Numbered from the stretch's first letter, positions 1 to 7,956 are shown. The stretch is 9,890 nt of DNA from Bacteroidetes bacterium UBA4009 (GCA_002384205.1 DGBH01000195.1:10736-20625); one strand, 5' to 3'. A program made the numbers and translations. Notes: generated by a model not told the origin, from the sequence alone.

Positions 1-105
1 ATAAAAAACCTCGTTACTTACTAACCAATCGGTTACGGTAAGTTCATCTTTAGATGATGTACTTCCGCATACGATGCATGCAGAAATTTCTATTTTATTA
101 CTCAA
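1..105 (-). CDS. Partial CDS, N-terminus of a probable class I SAM-dependent methyltransferase (cut by left edge)
   Basis: Thirty-five open codons run from a TTG at 105-103 off the left edge. The visible peptide starts LSNKIEISACIVCGST and continues into TVTDWLVSNEVFY. A CxxCGS pair close to the N-terminus followed by a 'D-x-x-x-S-x-E-x-F' stretch resembles the N-terminal Cys motif (probable zinc site) of many Bacteroidota SAM methyltransferases that sit in polysaccharide loci; the second Cys pair and the SAM domain would lie outside the window. The start lies 32 bases after the oxygenase stop on the same strand, so the two are probably one transcript. No in-frame ATG lies nearby, hence the TTG choice; the reading frame is also open further upstream, so the start is uncertain. 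That this is coding is fairly likely; that it is a methyltransferase rests on a short motif and could be wrong. Confidence 0.65.
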   Translation of the reverse strand, partial: MSNKIEISACIVCGSTSSKDELTVTDWLVSNEVFY

Positions 106-137
106 TGATATATGTAAACTAATAATAGATGGTGCAA

Positions 138-977
138 CTACTTTTTTCTGATGTTACGCAATGTACGATAAAGCAAGGGTGGCATGATATCAATGGCAAG
201 GTTTACCAAGCCATTGTACATTTTCATTGAAGCGGAGTCTACACCTTTTCGTTCTTTAAAAAGCGTAGTGTGGTCCTCTAAGCCATCATTTACTTCTTCT
301 TTAGGTCTGCCGTTTGTGTAATAATATAGTGCTAATGATTTTCTACTTCTGTCTTCTGGGCAATTAAGCTTGTCGGGGTGCCCGTGAAAACTGTAATCTG
401 TAGTAGAAAACATAGCAACACGATTAAAAACAGGTAAAATTTTCGTGCGACTTTCGGTCATATCTGTTTTCCAGAGTTCGAAATGGCCACCGTATTCTTC
501 TTTCCAATCTTTATTTAAGTAAATTAAAAAGTTTAATCTGCGGTCTAAACCCAAAATGCGATGTTTATTGAAATCTGCATGTATTTTTAACATGCCTCCT
601 GGTTTTATTTGATGACAACCTCCTCCTTCAAAATAAGGATCTGCTATTAAGTTGGTTATTCCGGAAAGCTCACTTAAAAACATCAAAAAGGGCTCTGAAT
701 TTAGAAAGTGCATTAACAATTTGGTTTTGGGGCCAAATTTTTGCTCACCTCTACTGGCTAGTTTTATTTCATTCGGATTGCTATACTGAATATCGCTCTT
801 ATCTCCGAGTTCAGGAAACTCAGATAGCACATCACTTAAAAAATTTTCGTTAAAAAAATCGTCAAAGTATATGCTAGGAAAAGGATCAGCACTTTGATAA
901 CTAGAGGCTTGTGATTTAGCAAAATCAATAAGTTCGGCGTAGTTTTTATTCAATATGGTATAATCTCCAATTAACAT
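138..977 (-). CDS. 2-oxoglutarate/Fe(II)-dependent oxygenase family protein (2OG-FeII_Oxy_3 / prolyl-4-hydroxylase-like)
   Basis: This 279-residue cytoplasmic protein has no signal peptide. The double-stranded beta-helix signature is visible: H133-A-D135 (in GGMLKIHADF) and a distal H198 (in YSFHGHP) as the likely iron triad, with R212 (in DRSRKSLALYYYT) as the probable 2-oxoglutarate-binding arginine. The stretch RRLNFLIYLNKDW followed by YGGHFELW is typical of the 2OG-FeII_Oxy_3 family. Such enzymes use O2 and 2-oxoglutarate to hydroxylate a substrate; the substrate cannot be read from the sequence. The last ~40 residues lie beyond the catalytic core and contain a hydrophobic stretch (VNLAIDIMPPLLYRTL) of unknown role. 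The gene is transcribed divergently from the DUF2723 gene and followed by the methyltransferase-like fragment, suggesting small-molecule or sugar modification rather than collagen-type protein hydroxylation. Family call is firm; role is open. Confidence 0.88.
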   Translation of the reverse strand: MLIGDYTILNKNYAELIDFAKSQASSYQSADPFPSIYFDDFFNENFLSDVLSEFPELGDKSDIQYSNPNEIKLASRGEQKFGPKTKLLMHFLNSEPFLMFLSELSGITNLIADPYFEGGGCHQIKPGGMLKIHADFNKHRILGLDRRLNFLIYLNKDWKEEYGGHFELWKTDMTESRTKILPVFNRVAMFSTTDYSFHGHPDKLNCPEDRSRKSLALYYYTNGRPKEEVNDGLEDHTTLFKERKGVDSASMKMYNGLVNLAIDIMPPLLYRTLRNIRKK

Positions 978-997
978 TTATATCCTATTTATACGGT

Positions 998-1005
998 CAA
1001 AAATA
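998..1005 (-). promoter_or_regulatory. Candidate -7 promoter element (TATTTTTG) for the oxygenase gene
   Basis: On the minus strand this reads TATTTTTG, a perfect match to the Bacteroidota -7 consensus TAnnTTTG, 20 bases before the oxygenase ATG. I see no TTTG or TTG at the usual ~19-base spacing upstream, so the call rests on the -7 box and its position alone. Confidence 0.4.
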
Positions 1006-1069
1006 ATGCCTTTCTGCGCTTCTAAAAAATGAATACATAATTTTTCAAAAACAGAACGTTATAAATCTT

Positions 1070-1077
1070 TATTTTCG
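1070..1077 (+). promoter_or_regulatory. Candidate -7 promoter element (TATTTTCG) for the DUF2723-rlmB operon
   Basis: TATTTTCG matches TAnnTTTG with one mismatch and lies 29 bases before the ATG at 1107. The surrounding 11-mer TTTATTTTCGC (1068-1078) recurs exactly upstream of the DUF2795 gene (5014-5024), which supports a shared promoter element. No convincing -33 box is seen. Confidence 0.4.
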
Positions 1078-1106
1078 CCGTTTAACAAAAGACGTATCAA
1101 ACTAGA

Positions 1107-4100
1107 ATGAATAATTTTAAACGTATAAATACCATAGGTGGTTGGTTAACCTTCGTAATTGCATTAGCTGTTTATATACTAACACTCGAACCCTCTGTGA
1201 GTTTATGGGATTGTGGTGAATTTATATCGGCATCATACAGACTTCAGGTCGTGCATCCCCCAGGAGCACCTTTATTTTTGATGTTGGGTAGAGTCTTCAC
1301 CTTATTTGCTGAACCAGGTACAAACGAAGTAGCCATTGCTGTAAATATGCTAAGTGCAGTTGCAAGTGCAGCTACCGTTATGTTTACCTTTTGGATCACA
1401 ACGCATTTTGCAAAAAAAATACTAAAATTAGACTTAAATACCTCTAGCATAGAGCTAAGTAGTGCTATTGCGATTTTGGGCTCTGGACTAGTAGCTGCTT
1501 TGTCAGTTACTTTCATGGATACTTTCTGGTTTAGCGCTGTAGAGGCTGAGGTTTATGCCGCTTCATCTTGCTTTATGGCTTTGGCATTTTGGGCTATTTT
1601 GAAATGGGAACGTGTGAAAGATGAGCCAACATCAGACCGATGGATTGTATTTATCGCGTATGTAATAGGTTTAGGTATTGGTCTCCACTTATTAAACTTA
1701 TTAGTAGTTCCTGCCATCATACTTTATTATTTCATTAATAAATTTGGCGTTTCTACTAGCAATATACTTAAAGCTACCGCTATTGGTCTTGGTTCTATCG
1801 CTCTTTTGCAGTGGGTGGTTATTCCAAAAACCCCAGAAGTAGCGGCTTTCTTTGACAGAATTTTTGTAAATAGTTTTGGCTTACCATTTAATTCTGGAGT
1901 ATTGTTTTTCTTATTACTAATAGTATTGGCTATTGTTTTCGGATTAAAATACACTATTAAGAACAATAAGCCAATGGCTAATTTAGTGATTTTATGCTAT
2001 GCGTTTATTATGCTTGGCTTCTCCTCATACTCTATGGTTGTTATCCGATCTATTGCAGGTCCAGCCATAAACATGAATGATCCTCAAGATGCTCAAAGTT
2101 TGTTGAGCTATATTAATCGTGAACAATATGGGTCTAGACCATTAGTTAGCGGACCCTATTGGAATGCACAACCTACCGGAATAATTGAGACTGGGAAAAA
2201 CTATAGGAGAGGTGATGGAGAATATATTGTAACCGGGGAAAAGCAAGAATATGAGTTTGATTCAAGAAGCACTACTTTTTTGCCTAGAATGGGTGATATG
2301 TCAGAAAAATCTGATTACTATCCTATCTGGTGCGATATGGATGATATGTTTTATAGCATTAGAAGCTTAGAGCAAAAGGTTCAGCAAGATCCTACTAACA
2401 CAGAATTACAAGAACAATTAAAAACTGCAAAAGCAACTAAGCCTAGTTTTGGAAACAACATGACTTTTATGTTTAGATATCAGTTAGGTTGGATGTATTG
2501 GAGATATTTCATGTGGAATTTTGTAGGTCGTCAAAATGATCTTCAGAACGTAACGGGAAATAGCCAACAAGGAAATTGGATTTCCGGGATAGCCGATTTT
2601 GACGAATGGAGGTTGCGCGCACCGCAACAAGTTACGAGTCAGATGGAATATAATAAAGCTAGAAATGTATATTACTTCTTGCCCCTTATTTTGGGAATTT
2701 TAGGCATGATCGTCATGTTTAAAAGAGCTAAAATGGATTTCTATGCGGTGTTGGTAATGTTTGTATTTACCGGCATTCTGGTTGTTATATACCTAAATCA
2801 GCCTCCTATGGAGCCACGTGAAAGAGACTACACTAACGTAGGATCTTATCAAGTCTTCTGTATCTGGATTGGTCTAAGCGTACTTTTCTTAGTAGACTTA
2901 GTGAAAAATAAAAAAGCTAAAACAATAACTGCCGTGGCTGCCACTGCAATAGCGTTATTAGCAGCACCATTTCTAATGGGTTCTCAAAACTGGGATGATC
3001 ATGATAGATCAGACAGGTATTTGGGTATATCCTTTGCAAAGAATTACCTAGAAAGTTGCGAAAAAAATGCAATTCTATTCACCAATGGTGATAACGACAC
3101 GTATCCTTTATGGTACGCGCAAAACGTAGAAGGAATTAGAACAGATATACGAATTATAAATTTAAGTCTTTTGCCTACAGAGTGGTACAGTAGCGCCTTG
3201 AGAAAAAAAGTATTTGACTCTGAACCGTTACCTATGTCTATACCCGCAGAGAGTATAGTGGCAGGAAAACGGGATTATGTGAGATATATGGATAACCGTA
3301 CATTAGACCAAAATCAGTTTTATCCATTAGATCAAGTTTTAGGCTTTATGACGGATGATAGCAAGACAGAATTTGTAACCAGCAGAGATGAACGTGAAAA
3401 CTACTTCCCTGTAAAGAACTTCAGCATAGAAGTAGACAAAGATGCTGTTATTAAAACCGGTTATCTTCCAGCAGGAGATTATGATAAAATTGTAGATAAA
3501 ATGCGATGGAATATAGGAAAAAATGCTCTGCATAAAGGAGATATTACAGTGCTTGACATTATAGCAACAAATGCAAAAAATGGCTGGACGAGACCTATCT
3601 ATTGGACAACTACTACGGGTTCTGAAGTATATATGAATATGGATAAATACTTACGACATAATGGTCTAACCTATCAATTGCTCCCAGTAGAAAGACAACC
3701 AAATATGCGTGGTATGGATGACATGGATAAGCTCTATAATACATTAATGAACGTGTATGTTTGGGGTAACATGGACAAAGGAACTTTATATTTAGACGAC
3801 AAGGCTCAGTTAGTCCCACAAAACCTTCGTCAGTTATTTGTATCTGTTGCCGATTATCATTCAAGAACTGGAAGATTAGATTCTGCTTCTAATATGATTG
3901 ATAAGTGCTTCGCATCTATGCCAGAAAGTTTATTACCAATGGATCTTAGGTTAAAAGCAGCAAGTGCCGATATTTATTATAGATGTAGTCAAATAGAAAA
4001 AGGAGATAAATATTTATCGGAAGTAGGAGATGCCGCTTTTGAAGAGGTGCAATATTATAATAAGTTTAAAACCAAAGGTATTCAAAGTGTAGAAGGTGAT

Positions 4101-4217
4101 AAGCGTGATAATGTTGAGATACTGCGTAACGTAGCTGCTGCAGCAAGAGCATATAAACGTGACGCGTTAGCTAAGAAATACGAAGACTTATATACTCAAG
4201 TAAATATAGCCTACTAA
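1107..4217 (+). CDS. DUF2723 family integral membrane protein (glycosyltransferase family 117-type, PMT-like)
   Basis: The 1036-residue protein has about ten hydrophobic membrane segments: one at residues 10-28, a series between roughly 72 and 330, and four between about 523 and 627. A soluble insert of roughly 200 residues (330-520) and a large soluble C-terminal half (~630-1036) are probably periplasmic. The first loop carries SLWDCGEF (D35, E38) followed by HPPGAP (50-55). An acidic residue in the first loop after TM1 is characteristic of the GT-C fold of protein O-mannosyltransferases, to which DUF2723 is distantly related. The C-terminal part has a conserved-looking TNGDNDTYPLWY (659-670) and ends in helical, TPR-like sequence. 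Function is presumably transfer of a sugar from a lipid carrier, but acceptor and donor are unknown. The gene ends in tandem in-frame stops (TAA TAG) and rlmB follows after 12 bases, so co-transcription is likely. Length is normal for the family. Confidence 0.9.
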   Translation: MNNFKRINTIGGWLTFVIALAVYILTLEPSVSLWDCGEFISASYRLQVVHPPGAPLFLMLGRVFTLFAEPGTNEVAIAVNMLSAVASAATVMFTFWITTHFAKKILKLDLNTSSIELSSAIAILGSGLVAALSVTFMDTFWFSAVEAEVYAASSCFMALAFWAILKWERVKDEPTSDRWIVFIAYVIGLGIGLHLLNLLVVPAIILYYFINKFGVSTSNILKATAIGLGSIALLQWVVIPKTPEVAAFFDRIFVNSFGLPFNSGVLFFLLLIVLAIVFGLKYTIKNNKPMANLVILCYAFIMLGFSSYSMVVIRSIAGPAINMNDPQDAQSLLSYINREQYGSRPLVSGPYWNAQPTGIIETGKNYRRGDGEYIVTGEKQEYEFDSRSTTFLPRMGDMSEKSDYYPIWCDMDDMFYSIRSLEQKVQQDPTNTELQEQLKTAKATKPSFGNNMTFMFRYQLGWMYWRYFMWNFVGRQNDLQNVTGNSQQGNWISGIADFDEWRLRAPQQVTSQMEYNKARNVYYFLPLILGILGMIVMFKRAKMDFYAVLVMFVFTGILVVIYLNQPPMEPRERDYTNVGSYQVFCIWIGLSVLFLVDLVKNKKAKTITAVAATAIALLAAPFLMGSQNWDDHDRSDRYLGISFAKNYLESCEKNAILFTNGDNDTYPLWYAQNVEGIRTDIRIINLSLLPTEWYSSALRKKVFDSEPLPMSIPAESIVAGKRDYVRYMDNRTLDQNQFYPLDQVLGFMTDDSKTEFVTSRDERENYFPVKNFSIEVDKDAVIKTGYLPAGDYDKIVDKMRWNIGKNALHKGDITVLDIIATNAKNGWTRPIYWTTTTGSEVYMNMDKYLRHNGLTYQLLPVERQPNMRGMDDMDKLYNTLMNVYVWGNMDKGTLYLDDKAQLVPQNLRQLFVSVADYHSRTGRLDSASNMIDKCFASMPESLLPMDLRLKAASADIYYRCSQIEKGDKYLSEVGDAAFEEVQYYNKFKTKGIQSVEGDKRDNVEILRNVAAAARAYKRDALAKKYEDLYTQVNIAY

Positions 4218-4229
4218 TAGGCATTTCGG

Positions 4230-4964
4230 ATGAGTAAAGAAGGTATAATTATTGGTTACCATGCAGTAGAGGAATTACTGCAAAGTGGAGTAACCATAGG
4301 AAAAGTATATATTAATGCAAAAGCCGATAGGCACAAAATTGGCGCTCTTCGACTTTTAGCCAAAGAGAGCGACACGCCATTTCAGATGGTGCCTGTTGAG
4401 AAACTGAATAGAATAACGCGTGCTAACCATCAAGGCGTAATAGCTGTAAAAAGTCCTATTGACTTTGTGCCACTTGAAGAAACTGTTACACGAATGTTTG
4501 AAGAAGGGAAACCGCCAAAGATACTCATAGCAGATGGTGTTCAAGATATACGCAATATAGGCGCTATTGCACGATCTTGTGTAGCGTTTGGGGTAGACCT
4601 GATGATAGTGGGTGTAAAGGCAAATGCTGAAATAGGTGAAGGAGCTATAAAATCAAGTGCTGGTGCACTTTTAAAATTACCGGTAGCACGAGTAAGTAGT
4701 TTATCTAACACACTTACGTATTTACAAAGCTGGGGTCTAAAACAAATAGCAGCGAGTGAAAAATCGGAGAGCTTTTTGGAGTTATCATCTTTTTCAGGAT
4801 TAGACTCTTGGGTACTTTGGATGGGAAATGAAGATAAAGGACTCAGCAGAGAACGACTGTCAGAAATGGATGCCATTGTAAGAATAAAAATGCGAGAAAG
4901 TGTCGACTCTTTGAATGTTTCGGTAGCTGCAGGGATTTTACTTCATGCACTATATTCCAAGTAG
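4230..4964 (+). CDS. rlmB: 23S rRNA (guanosine-2'-O)-methyltransferase RlmB (TrmH/SpoU family)
   Basis: The 244-residue protein has the two-part layout of RlmB/TrmH enzymes. Residues 5-75 form the substrate-binding L30e-like domain (GYHAVEELL, later RANHQGVIAV). Residues ~95-244 form the SPOUT methyltransferase domain with its three motifs: DIRNIGAIAR (106-115, catalytic Arg probably R115), WMGNEDKGLS (197-206) and SLNVSVAAGILL (227-238), which make the trefoil knot that binds SAM. RlmB methylates the 2'-O of G2251 (E. coli numbering) in the peptidyl-transferase P-loop of 23S rRNA. Other SpoU paralogues have the same motifs, so the exact target is inferred from the whole-length match of pattern and the N-terminal domain. 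The gene follows the membrane protein gene closely and probably has no promoter of its own. Confidence 0.88.
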   Translation: MSKEGIIIGYHAVEELLQSGVTIGKVYINAKADRHKIGALRLLAKESDTPFQMVPVEKLNRITRANHQGVIAVKSPIDFVPLEETVTRMFEEGKPPKILIADGVQDIRNIGAIARSCVAFGVDLMIVGVKANAEIGEGAIKSSAGALLKLPVARVSSLSNTLTYLQSWGLKQIAASEKSESFLELSSFSGLDSWVLWMGNEDKGLSRERLSEMDAIVRIKMRESVDSLNVSVAAGILLHALYSK

Positions 4965-5015
4965 TCAGCGGTTTAGGCGCGTTAATATTTTATTCAAAAA
5001 ATTGTTTTAAATTTT

Positions 5016-5023
5016 TATTTTCG
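5016..5023 (+). promoter_or_regulatory. Candidate -7 promoter element (TATTTTCG) for the DUF2795 gene
   Basis: TATTTTCG lies in the 122-base gap after rlmB, 63 bases before the ATG at 5087. It sits in the same 11-mer, TTTATTTTCGC, that precedes the DUF2723 gene. Use of this site would give a leader of about 55-60 bases ending in an A-rich stretch before the ATG, as is common in Bacteroidota. The -33 box is not clear. Confidence 0.4.
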
Positions 5024-5086
5024 CAATCAAATTAATGGGCAGTTTATTTGCCTCTAAATGTTTAACCAAAATAAAAATTAAACAAA

Positions 5087-5308
5087 ATGTATTGGACTTT
5101 AGAATTAGCATCTTATTTGGATGACGCTCCTTGGCCTGCAACTAAGGATGAACTTATTGACTTTGCGATTAGAACTGGTGCACCTCTAGAAGTAGTGGAA
5201 AATCTACAAGAACTTGAAGACGACGGCGAACCTTTTGAGACAATAGAAGAAATTTGGTCTGAGTATCCGTCAACAGACGATTACTTCTTTAACCAAGACG
5301 AATTGTAA
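5087..5308 (+). CDS. Small acidic DUF2795 domain-containing protein
   Basis: This 73-residue soluble protein starts MYWTLELASYLDDAPWPATKDELIDFA. The pattern of an aromatic N-terminus, then 'WPATKDEL', then an amphipathic helix (VVENLQELEDDGE) and a final EIWSEYP is what I recognise from the DUF2795 family, short conserved proteins found widely in Bacteroidota. I count 21 Asp/Glu against 2 Lys/Arg, so the protein is strongly acidic. No catalytic residues, Cys or His are seen. The function is unknown; the DUF2795 fold has been compared with small helical nucleic-acid-binding domains, but the charge argues against direct DNA binding. The gene has its own candidate promoter and is closed by a strong terminator, so it can be expressed as a monocistron, although read-through from rlmB is possible. 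Confidence 0.85.
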   Translation: MYWTLELASYLDDAPWPATKDELIDFAIRTGAPLEVVENLQELEDDGEPFETIEEIWSEYPSTDDYFFNQDEL

Positions 5309-5340
5309 AAAGACGCACTTTTCAATAAAGGAATGAAACT

Positions 5341-5375
5341 AAAAGCCCCGCTACAAGTGTAACGGGGCTTTTTTA
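5341..5375 (+). terminator. Strong rho-independent terminator, probably bidirectional
   Basis: AAAAGCCCCG (5341-5350) pairs with CGGGGCTTTT (5363-5372). The 12-base loop can pair further (TAC with GTA) across one C-A mismatch. The hairpin is followed by TTTTTT on the plus strand; on the minus strand the run after the stem is TTTTAGTTT. It lies between the convergent DUF2795 and beta-barrel genes and can stop both transcripts. Confidence 0.9.
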
Positions 5376-5437
5376 TTTAAGTTGATTTCTTGTTATTCAT
5401 TTGCATGTAAACTCCAGTTTTTTAGAACTATGAGTAC

Positions 5438-6052
5438 TTAAAACGCCATTCCTATCTCAAAACTTAAGCTTCTTATTATTCCACCATTTCCTGTTTTAGG
5501 ATAATACCCTACAAAATTGACATCGTTATTAGCATTTATAAGGGCGAGTTTTCCGCCGATTTGAAGGGATACAGTTTCGCCTTTTATATGATAGTACGAT
5601 GCTACCCCAATGTCATAATTTTTGAAACCAATATCATTTATTTCCGGTTTTTTCTTAGCTCCAATAAATAGAGATGATAGTCCCAGATAAGAAGCGTAGG
5701 GCCCCAGGGAAACAGCCTTGTTACTATTGGGTATATTGTAAAGAGGGAGAATGCTTACGTCTATATAAAATGTAGCAATACGCGAATAGCCGGTATCTCC
5801 ATTTTTAAATTTAGAACCACGAAAACTGCCAACCGCTTCCGTATACAAGCTCCAGGTTTTCTCTGGGTTAAAAATAAGATAAGGACCTGCAGTGTAGCCA
5901 AATTTAGGTCGAGGGGCTTGTAACTCTGAACCTAGTAATGTGGAGATATTAATATTGGTTTTGATACCTACTTTATGAGGAAATTCTGCCTTTTGCTGTG
6001 CAATAACAGAGGTGAAGAAACATAGTAGGGGTATAAAAATATGGTATCTCAT
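5438..6052 (-). CDS. Secreted outer-membrane beta-barrel family protein (PorT-like)
   Basis: The 204-residue protein begins with a Sec signal peptide ([18 protein letters not shown], likely cut between A18 and Q19, no lipobox). The mature part is an alternation of short hydrophobic and aromatic strands with turns (for example [46 protein letters not shown]), consistent with an 8-stranded barrel. It ends in [10 protein letters not shown], a terminal aromatic residue as in the beta-signal recognised by the BAM complex. '[15 protein letters not shown]' near the mature N-terminus is typical of PorT/OMP_b-brl_2 proteins of Bacteroidota. A structural or small-pore role in the outer membrane is likely; a specific substrate cannot be named. 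Its ATG overlaps the hscA stop in ATGA (6049-6052), so its translation is probably coupled to hscA. Confidence 0.8.
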   Translation of the reverse strand: MRYHIFIPLLCFFTSVIAQQKAEFPHKVGIKTNINISTLLGSELQAPRPKFGYTAGPYLIFNPEKTWSLYTEAVGSFRGSKFKNGDTGYSRIATFYIDVSILPLYNIPNSNKAVSLGPYASYLGLSSLFIGAKKKPEINDIGFKNYDIGVASYYHIKGETVSLQIGGKLALINANNDVNFVGYYPKTGNGGIIRSLSFEIGMAF

Positions 6053-7899
6053 TCTATTTTTTTTCCTTGGAGGGCTTTTGCTATATTTTTATCCATCGCT
6101 TTTTCTGCAAATTCACGACTGTACATATTTAGAGATTCCATATGCGTAATAATAGCATCTCTGTTTTTAGCATCGATGGCATTTTGAATAGCACGAATAT
6201 ACCCGTTAATAATATCAATGTTTTCAACTAAAAGTAGATCTGTGTGATCTCGCATAAACTTTTGAGTGGCATAAATAAGTTGTTCAGCTTCTGTTTTAGA
6301 CTCTACAAACGATCGCATATCTATGTCAGATTGAGCATGAAGTATGCTATTGCTTAACATATTTTTTATTTCATCGTCTGTCAAGCCATATTGGGGCGTC
6401 ATCTCCACCGTTTGTTTAACTCCTGATCGTGTTTCTTCGGCACTTACTTGCAAGATTCCATCTGCATTCAACATAAACGTCATTGCGATCTTAGGTAATC
6501 CTGCAGGCATTGCTGGGATACCCTTAAGTATGAACTCACCCAACTTTCTGTTATCGGCAACAAGCTCACGCTCACCTTGATATATGTTTATTAGCAGGTT
6601 TACTTGCCCATCAACAGAAGTAGTGTATTCTTTACGCAGCTTAGTGGGTATTTTAGTATTTCTAGGTATAAGTACGTCCATTAGTCCTCCCAATGTTTCT
6701 ATACCTAAAGATAAGGGCGTAACATCTAAAAGCAGCATGTCTTTTCTGTTGCCTGCTAAAATATCTGCTTCAATGGCTGCACCAAGTGCAACTACTTCAT
6801 CAGGGTTTAGGGTGTCGTTTATTTTAGCGGAGTAAAAAAAATGATGTATAGCATTTTTTACTGCGGGAATGCGTGTGCTGCCGCCAACGAGTACGATCTC
6901 ATCTATGTCCGTAGCTTTTAGCTCAGCATCTCTAAGTGCGCTTTGGCAACAATCCATGGTTTTACGTAACAGAGGAATAAGTAGCTCATTAAGTTGCACA
7001 CGAGATAAGAATAACTCGATTTGCTTTTCGCCCAGGTCTATATAGGTTGAAGAAGTTTCTAGGGAGCTTAGTTCTTTTTTTGCCTTCTCTGCTGTAAGTC
7101 GTAATAATTGATTTTCACTCGAATTATTTGGGTCTAATTGGTTTTTAGTTAACCAGAATTCTACAATTTTCTTATCAATATCATCACCACCTAAGTAAGT
7201 ATCCCCGTTGGTGGACAATACTTCAAAAATGCCGGCGTGTATATTTAATATAGAAATATCAAATGTTCCACCACCCAGGTCATATACGGCGACGGTTTTA
7301 GGCTCGTCCGTATTTTGACCAATACCATAGGCTAAACTAGCTGCAGTTGGCTCGTTTATAATGCGAAGCACGTCTAGACCGGCTAGTTTTCCAGCATCTC
7401 TTGTTGCTTGTCGTTGAGAGTCGTTAAAATAGGCAGGAACCGTTATAACCACTTTGCTTACAGTTGAACCTAGTTTATTTTCTGCTACTGTTTTTAATTC
7501 TTTTAGGATGTAAGAAGAAAGCTCAACAGGTGAGTAGCTTTTGTTACCTATTCTAACTTTAACAAGCTTATCTTCTTCGTCAATTATGGTATAATTAAGC
7601 TTATGATTGTGATTTTCTAAGTCTTGATAGCTTTTTCCTAGTAGTCTTTTTATAGAGTAAATAGTATTTTCTGGTTCCTCCACGAGCATTTCTATTGCCT
7701 TTTTACCTACTTGAATTTGCTCACCAAAATATAAAGCACTTGGGATTATACTGTCATCATCTTTGGTAATGCAATAAGGTTGTCTATCCGATTCTCTTAC
7801 CGTGGCTATTAGACTGTTAGTTGTGCCAAGGTCGATGCCTATAACTGTGTTATCTTTTGCAACTGTTCCGGATGTAAGATTTATGGATATTTTAGCCAT
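6049..7899 (-). CDS. hscA: Hsp70-family Fe-S cluster assembly chaperone HscA
   Basis: The 616-residue protein has complete Hsp70 architecture. The nucleotide-binding domain shows GIDLGTTNS (21-29, phosphate 1), ITVPAYFND (152-160), [11 protein letters not shown] (182-192), DLGGGTFD (207-214, phosphate 2) and [10 protein letters not shown] (336-345, adenosine). The linker region [19 protein letters not shown] (387-405) leads into the substrate-binding domain and a helical lid (~505-616). HscA is favoured over DnaK by the length, the ~18-residue N-terminal extension before the phosphate-1 loop ([17 protein letters not shown]), and the absence of the Gly/acidic EEVD-like DnaK tail. HscA uses ATP to help release Fe-S clusters from the scaffold IscU with its J-protein HscB; neither partner gene is adjacent here. 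A TACCTTTG element lies five bases before the ATG. Hsp70 family is certain; the HscA subfamily is likely but not proven without a tree. Confidence 0.85.
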   Translation of the reverse strand: MAKISINLTSGTVAKDNTVIGIDLGTTNSLIATVRESDRQPYCITKDDDSIIPSALYFGEQIQVGKKAIEMLVEEPENTIYSIKRLLGKSYQDLENHNHKLNYTIIDEEDKLVKVRIGNKSYSPVELSSYILKELKTVAENKLGSTVSKVVITVPAYFNDSQRQATRDAGKLAGLDVLRIINEPTAASLAYGIGQNTDEPKTVAVYDLGGGTFDISILNIHAGIFEVLSTNGDTYLGGDDIDKKIVEFWLTKNQLDPNNSSENQLLRLTAEKAKKELSSLETSSTYIDLGEKQIELFLSRVQLNELLIPLLRKTMDCCQSALRDAELKATDIDEIVLVGGSTRIPAVKNAIHHFFYSAKINDTLNPDEVVALGAAIEADILAGNRKDMLLLDVTPLSLGIETLGGLMDVLIPRNTKIPTKLRKEYTTSVDGQVNLLINIYQGERELVADNRKLGEFILKGIPAMPAGLPKIAMTFMLNADGILQVSAEETRSGVKQTVEMTPQYGLTDDEIKNMLSNSILHAQSDIDMRSFVESKTEAEQLIYATQKFMRDHTDLLLVENIDIINGYIRAIQNAIDAKNRDAIITHMESLNMYSREFAEKAMDKNIAKALQGKKIE

Positions 7900-7904
7900 G
7901 AGCG

Positions 7905-7912
7905 CAAAGGTA
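7905..7912 (-). promoter_or_regulatory. Candidate -7 promoter element (TACCTTTG) for hscA, start-proximal
   Basis: The minus strand reads TACCTTTG, an exact TAnnTTTG match, with only five bases (CGCTC) between it and the hscA ATG. Transcription would start at or very near the first base of the start codon, giving a leaderless mRNA. TTG trinucleotides upstream sit at spacings of 13 and 24 bases, neither ideal for a -33 box. Confidence 0.55.
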
Positions 7913-7948
7913 CCTAATCTAATATCAAGGTTTTAACAATTACATAGT

Positions 7949-7956
7949 TAAATTTG
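7949..7956 (+). promoter_or_regulatory. Candidate -7 promoter element (TAAATTTG) for the DCC-family gene, start-proximal
   Basis: TAAATTTG matches TAnnTTTG exactly and ends six bases before the ATG at 7963. The upstream in-frame TTG at 7954-7956 is part of this box, so it would not be transcribed, which favours the ATG as start. No clear -33 box is seen. Confidence 0.4.

Noticed and set aside
27..38. Small inverted repeat AACC-AATC-GGTT near the left edge as an operator
   Set aside because: Four-base arms occur by chance and the site lies within the coding frame of the methyltransferase-like fragment.
4541..4876. 111-codon minus-strand open frame inside rlmB, and other long antisense frames at 1244-1516, 3613-3864, 6344-6835
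   Set aside because: They lie fully opposite well-supported genes, show no family motif, and look like shadows of the coding strand.
4997..5016. Inverted repeat AAAAATT...AATTTTT after rlmB as a terminator
   Set aside because: The seven-pair stem is made only of A-T pairs, would be very weak, and overlaps the candidate promoter of the next gene; it is probably a product of AT-rich sequence.
6049..7899. Hsp70 gene as the main DnaK
   Set aside because: The protein is shorter than DnaK, has an N-terminal extension before the phosphate-1 loop, and lacks the typical DnaK tail; no dnaJ or grpE is adjacent.
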